Below are positions 6,490 through 9,790 of a stretch of 9,790 bases of DNA, in pieces; within the stretch, counting starts at the first letter, position 1; each line of letters opens with the position of its first letter. The notes under the pieces were generated by a model, which was not told where the DNA came from, searched no databases, and worked only from the letters and a program-made list of their open reading frames with translations. The translations under genes and the position numbers were made by a program. Origin of the DNA: an uncultured Bacteroidia bacterium (GTDB taxonomy: Bacteria; Bacteroidota; Bacteroidia; Bacteroidales; CAJPTX01); contig CALHZE010000028.1 of assembly GCA_938040915.1 (NCBI GenBank), forward strand, positions 1-9,790. The letters are read 5' to 3'.

Positions 6490-6625
6490 ACTAGAGAATT
6501 TCTTTTTAGAAAAGGCTGGTTGTGTCAACAGTGTGGTTTCTGAAACGGAGTTCTCGGGCGATGTTGGCACTCTTGCAAAGTGGATGGCAACTGGTGGATT
6601 TATTAATTTTCAAATAGATAGCTGT

Positions 6626-9600
6626 ATGAGAAAAGTAGTACTACTATTCGCATCTTTGTTGATGTGGATCGGGTGTGCGTTGGGTCAGCAGCGCACCGTG
6701 ACGGGGGTTGTTACGGCAGTGGACGACGGGCAACCCATGGTTCAGTTGGCCGTGCAATTAAAAGGCACGCAGACGGGTGTGGTGACCGACGCTAATGGGC
6801 GTTACACGATACGAGTGGCAGGTCTCGAGTCGGTGCTTGTGTTTACCTACACAGGGTATGAAACACAGGAAATTACGGTTGGAGAACAGCAGACCATCAA
6901 CGTGGTAATGCAGCTCGCCAACGAAGAGATCGACGAGGTGATGGTCGTAGCCTTTGGTAAGGCTAAGAAGAGTACCTTCACCGGATCGGCTGCCTCGGTG
7001 AGTGGCAAGGACTTGGAACGTAAGCAGGTTTCGAACGTGCTTAACGCCCTAAGCGGTAAGGTGCCAGGGGTGACGGTTTCGTCATCAAACAACCAGCCAG
7101 GTACGTCGTCCACAATCCGTATTCGAGGAAATGGTTCGTTTTCTGCAAAGAGTGACCCGCTTTATGTAGTCGATGGTGTACCTTACGAAGGCGATATTTC
7201 TGCGATTAACCCCGCCGATGTGGAGAGCACCGTGTTGCTCAAAGATGCTGCTTCTGCAGCGTTGTACGGAGCGCGTGCTGCCAACGGGGTGGTAATGATC
7301 ACGACCAAGAGCGGTGCTAACGCGCGCAGTGGCGGATCTATGAATGTCAATGTGACGGCAAAGGTCGGGTACAACTTCCGTGGTATCCCCGACTATGACA
7401 AGATTACAGACCCCAAGGAATATGCAGCTAAGTATTACGAGGCTGTGTGGAACGGGAAGCGGTATGCGGAAGTGAACAAAAACAAGGACGACGAAGATAT
7501 TAACGGGTTGGCTGACAAGGCCTATTTCCACAAGATCAACGGGATCGTTTATTTCCCATTCTCGCGTGATGAGAATAGCACCGCCCCATGGTTTACAAGA
7601 AATGGGAATGGCTATTGGGAAATGGACAAGAACGCCACGGTAGGGGCGATACATAAAGGGACGGACGGCGAAGACTATTGGATGCAGCCCGATGACTGGA
7701 ATAAAGAAGCTTTCGAGCCCAATATGCGTCAGGAGTACACGGTTTCCCTCTCCGGACGTACGGAAAAGGCGAACTACTTCTTCTCCTCTGGTTATTTGAA
7801 CGACAAGGGGTATACGGTTCGCTCAAGTTTTGAGCGTTTCACCACGCGTCTCCGTGGAGATTATAAACCTAAGACGTGGCTGAGCATGGGGGCTAACATC
7901 TCCTACACCGGTTACAAGACCAACTCTTTGAGCGCTACCACCACAGCCTCAGCTGGTAGCTCGGGTAACATCTTTGCAATGACCAACTATGCTGCCCCGA
8001 TTTACCCCATCTACGTGCGTGATAAGAACAAGAATAAGCTCAAAAACAAGTGGAATAAGTGGTGGTATGACTTCGGTACAGGTGAGTTCCCAGGCTTGAG
8101 TAAGCGTCCTTATCTCTCGGTGGCCAACCCTCTAGCGGCAAACACTTATGATATCTATGACCGTGTGGCAGGTATTATTGGTGTTCGTTCCAACGTAGAC
8201 TTCATTATGCCTTATGGCTTCCGCTTTAGCATCGTCGGTGGTTATGACCTCGATGATACGTATGCTACGAGTAGTCTGAATACCTTCTATGGTCAGTATG
8301 CACCGACGGGGGGGGAAATATCAAAGACCTTCCAACGTGAGTCTACCCTTAACCTCCAACAACTCTTGACGTGGAATCATAGTTACGGAGAAAATCACAT
8401 CGATGTCCTTTTAGGGCACGAATATTACGATCGTGACGAGCAGTACCTCAATGGTAACAAGCAGGGGATGTTCCACTACAATGCGCGTGAATTGGATCAA
8501 GCCATCCGTCAACCCCAGACGTCCTCAAATCGTCATCGTTACCGCGTAGAGGGGTTCTTGGGTCGTGCTCAATATGACTGGGCTGAGAAGTACTTCCTCA
8601 CCCTCTCGTTCCGTCGCGACGGGTCGAGCCGTTTTGCAGAAAAGAACCGTTGGGGTAACTTCGGTAGCGTGGGCGCATCGTGGATGCTCTCTAACGAAAG
8701 CTTTATGGACTCTACCCGCAGCTTCCTCGATCTTTTGAAGGTTAAGGCTAGCTATGGTATCCAAGGGAATGATAACTTGCCAGAAGAGGTTGAGTTTGCT
8801 TACCTCGATCTTTACAAGCTTTCGAATAACAACGGATCTTATGCGACCAGTTTCTTCTACAAGGGTAACGAAAACATCACGTGGGAAACGAGCCACAACA
8901 TCAACTTCGGGATCGAATATGCCTTCTTCCGTCACCGCTTGACGGGTAACATCGAGTTCTATCGTCGTAATGTGACCGACATGTTGTTCCAGCTCACTGT
9001 GCCAGGTTCAGCAGGTTACCGTTACTTCTGGGACAACGTAGGGTCGATGTCTAACACCGGTATGGAGTTTGAAATCACGGGCGTACCCTATCAAGACAAA
9101 GACATCCGTTGGTCGGTGACCGTGAACGGTGGTATCGTGAAGAACAAGCTCGAGAAGCTCCCCGATGAGTGGAAGAAGACCGAGTGGGGGTATGTTTCTG
9201 GCTCTGTGGTATACAAAGAAGGTGGTTCGTTGTATGACTACTTTATACCTAAGTTTAAGGGGCTGGATGAAGAGGGTCGTGCACAATGGCAGACGTATGA
9301 CAAGACCAAGGGCGAGTATGGTGTTACAACAGACTATGCCGAGGCCTCGAAAAACGAGAACCGTGTGCTTCACAAAGACATGTCGTCGTTCATCAATGGT
9401 GGTTTCAGCACCAACGTTGACTTCTGGGGCTTTGACTTCAGTGCTGCCTTTACCTATTCGTTGGGTGGTAAGCGCTTTGACTACGTATACCAAGATTTGA
9501 TGCACGGTGGTTCTAGCAATGGTCGTGCTTTCCACAAAGATTTGTTGAACTCGTGGACGCCGCAGAAGAAAAACACAGACATCCCCCGTATGGACGTTAC

Positions 9601-9790
9601 GACTAAGCAAAGTAATGGTCTTTCTGACTTTTACTTTACGAGCCGTAGCTACCTCGCGATTGACAACTTGACCCTCGGTTACACCTTCCCGAAGGCGTGG
9701 CTGGATAAGATCAACGTGGGTAGCCTCCGTGTTTATGTCGTTGCCGACAACGTATGGCTCTTCTCTGCCCGCAAGGGTTTTGACCCGCGC
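6626..9790 (+). CDS. SusC/RagA-family TonB-linked outer-membrane transporter (3' end outside window)
   Basis: This large outer-membrane importer takes up glycans, peptides or similar nutrients with energy from TonB and normally works with a SusD-like lipoprotein lid. The frame is open for 1,055 codons to the window edge with no stop or frameshift. A signal peptide spans 1-21 with a likely cut after ALG. Residues 25-100 are the carboxypeptidase-D regulatory-like domain of this family (VTGVVTAVDDGQPM to MQLA). A TonB-box-like stretch EEIDEVMVVAFG follows at 101-112. The plug spans about 117-231 with LSGKVPGVTV, STIRIRGNGSF, DPLYVVDGVPY and the hallmark LLKDAASAALYGARAANGVV region. The remainder is the 22-strand barrel, including FRRDGSSRF and VGASWMLSNESFM. 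The last residues, VADNVWLFSARKGFDPR, normally lie a few dozen residues before the end of the family. The start has no Shine-Dalgarno, only A/T-rich sequence, as is common in Bacteroidota. The substrate is unknown, so no gene symbol is given. A susD-like gene probably follows. Confidence 0.93.
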   Translation, partial: MRKVVLLFASLLMWIGCALGQQRTVTGVVTAVDDGQPMVQLAVQLKGTQTGVVTDANGRYTIRVAGLESVLVFTYTGYETQEITVGEQQTINVVMQLANEEIDEVMVVAFGKAKKSTFTGSAASVSGKDLERKQVSNVLNALSGKVPGVTVSSSNNQPGTSSTIRIRGNGSFSAKSDPLYVVDGVPYEGDISAINPADVESTVLLKDAASAALYGARAANGVVMITTKSGANARSGGSMNVNVTAKVGYNFRGIPDYDKITDPKEYAAKYYEAVWNGKRYAEVNKNKDDEDINGLADKAYFHKINGIVYFPFSRDENSTAPWFTRNGNGYWEMDKNATVGAIHKGTDGEDYWMQPDDWNKEAFEPNMRQEYTVSLSGRTEKANYFFSSGYLNDKGYTVRSSFERFTTRLRGDYKPKTWLSMGANISYTGYKTNSLSATTTASAGSSGNIFAMTNYAAPIYPIYVRDKNKNKLKNKWNKWWYDFGTGEFPGLSKRPYLSVANPLAANTYDIYDRVAGIIGVRSNVDFIMPYGFRFSIVGGYDLDDTYATSSLNTFYGQYAPTGGEISKTFQRESTLNLQQLLTWNHSYGENHIDVLLGHEYYDRDEQYLNGNKQGMFHYNARELDQAIRQPQTSSNRHRYRVEGFLGRAQYDWAEKYFLTLSFRRDGSSRFAEKNRWGNFGSVGASWMLSNESFMDSTRSFLDLLKVKASYGIQGNDNLPEEVEFAYLDLYKLSNNNGSYATSFFYKGNENITWETSHNINFGIEYAFFRHRLTGNIEFYRRNVTDMLFQLTVPGSAGYRYFWDNVGSMSNTGMEFEITGVPYQDKDIRWSVTVNGGIVKNKLEKLPDEWKKTEWGYVSGSVVYKEGGSLYDYFIPKFKGLDEEGRAQWQTYDKTKGEYGVTTDYAEASKNENRVLHKDMSSFINGGFSTNVDFWGFDFSAAFTYSLGGKRFDYVYQDLMHGGSSNGRAFHKDLLNSWTPQKKNTDIPRMDVTTKQSNGLSDFYFTSRSYLAIDNLTLGYTFPKAWLDKINVGSLRVYVVADNVWLFSARKGFDPR

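Larger units (their letters stand above)
6259..6625. other. Divergent intergenic control region
   Basis: This 367-base stretch separates the exporter operon from the SusC-type gene. It holds a weak minus-strand promoter candidate (6298-6328), a 7-bp hairpin (GAGCCCC 6416-6422 with GGGGCTC 6430-6436), a T10 tract (6473-6482) entering a good TAnnTTTG box, and about 130 bases of presumed leader for the SusC-type gene. The leader contains a small hairpin TTTCT-TTTT-AGAAA at 6499-6512 near the likely transcription start and an 18-codon open frame at 6561-6617. A plus-strand open frame crosses the first part (to 6490) but reads as low-quality sequence and lies mostly antisense to the adaptor gene, so I do not call it a gene. 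Confidence 0.7.

Noticed and set aside
6020..6490. Plus-strand frame (156 codons) crossing the adaptor start and intergenic region
   Set aside because: The first half is antisense to the adaptor. The remainder has no domain or signal peptide and ends in residues coded by the T tract at the promoter.
7085..7654. Minus-strand 189-codon frame inside the SusC-type gene
   Set aside because: It is antisense to the plug and early barrel, with no supporting motif.
9008..9610. Minus-strand 200-codon frame inside the SusC-type gene
   Set aside because: It is antisense to conserved barrel sequence; long shadows are expected opposite codon-biased genes.
1..9790. tRNA, rRNA, CRISPR array, insertion sequence or invertible promoter
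   Set aside because: No cloverleaf, rRNA-like stretch, regularly spaced repeat, transposase motif or long paired inverted repeat flanking a promoter was seen by eye on either strand.

Overview
The window looks like chromosomal DNA of an anaerobic Bacteroidota (Bacteroidales), probably a Porphyromonas-like genus. The evidence is a SusC/RagA-type TonB-linked outer-membrane protein, a promoter box of the Bacteroidota form TAnnTTTG, sparse Shine-Dalgarno sequences, and an NfnAB-type transhydrogenase typical of ferredoxin-based fermenters. The genus is an inference from gene style; no rRNA or other marker gene is present.

Layout. (1) 1-107: a leader with a nested inverted repeat that could fold as RNA, then a good Shine-Dalgarno. 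(2) 108-2359, plus strand: a two-gene operon for the small (nfnA) and large (nfnB) subunits of NADH-dependent ferredoxin:NADP+ oxidoreductase. It ends at a perfect hairpin terminator (2394-2429) that can also serve the converging operon. (3) 6258-2470, minus strand: a tight three-gene operon of a membrane-anchored HlyD/MacA-type adaptor followed by two MacB/FtsX-type ABC permeases. No ATP-binding subunit and no TolC-type channel lies in the operon or elsewhere in the window. (4) 6259-6625: a divergent intergenic region with a candidate promoter for each side. The plus-strand promoter contains a T10 homopolymer that runs into its -7 box, and the plus-strand leader is about 130 nt with a possible 18-codon leader peptide. 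(5) 6626-9790, plus strand: a SusC/RagA-family transporter of 1,055 codons, cut by the window end probably a few dozen residues before its stop. A SusD-like lipoprotein partner would be expected just downstream.

How the parts work together. NfnAB balances NADH, NADPH and reduced ferredoxin in the cytoplasm. The adaptor and permeases should form the inner-membrane and periplasmic part of a tripartite exporter that borrows an ATPase and an outer-membrane channel from elsewhere. The SusC-like protein imports a nutrient (glycan or peptide, unknown here) across the outer membrane using TonB energy. The exporter and importer are transcribed away from a shared 367-bp control region, so their regulation may be linked. 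No tRNA, rRNA, CRISPR array, insertion sequence or phage gene was found. The strongest candidates for new biology are the slippage-prone T tract in the SusC-type promoter, the ATPase-less ABC operon and the folded leader ahead of nfnA.
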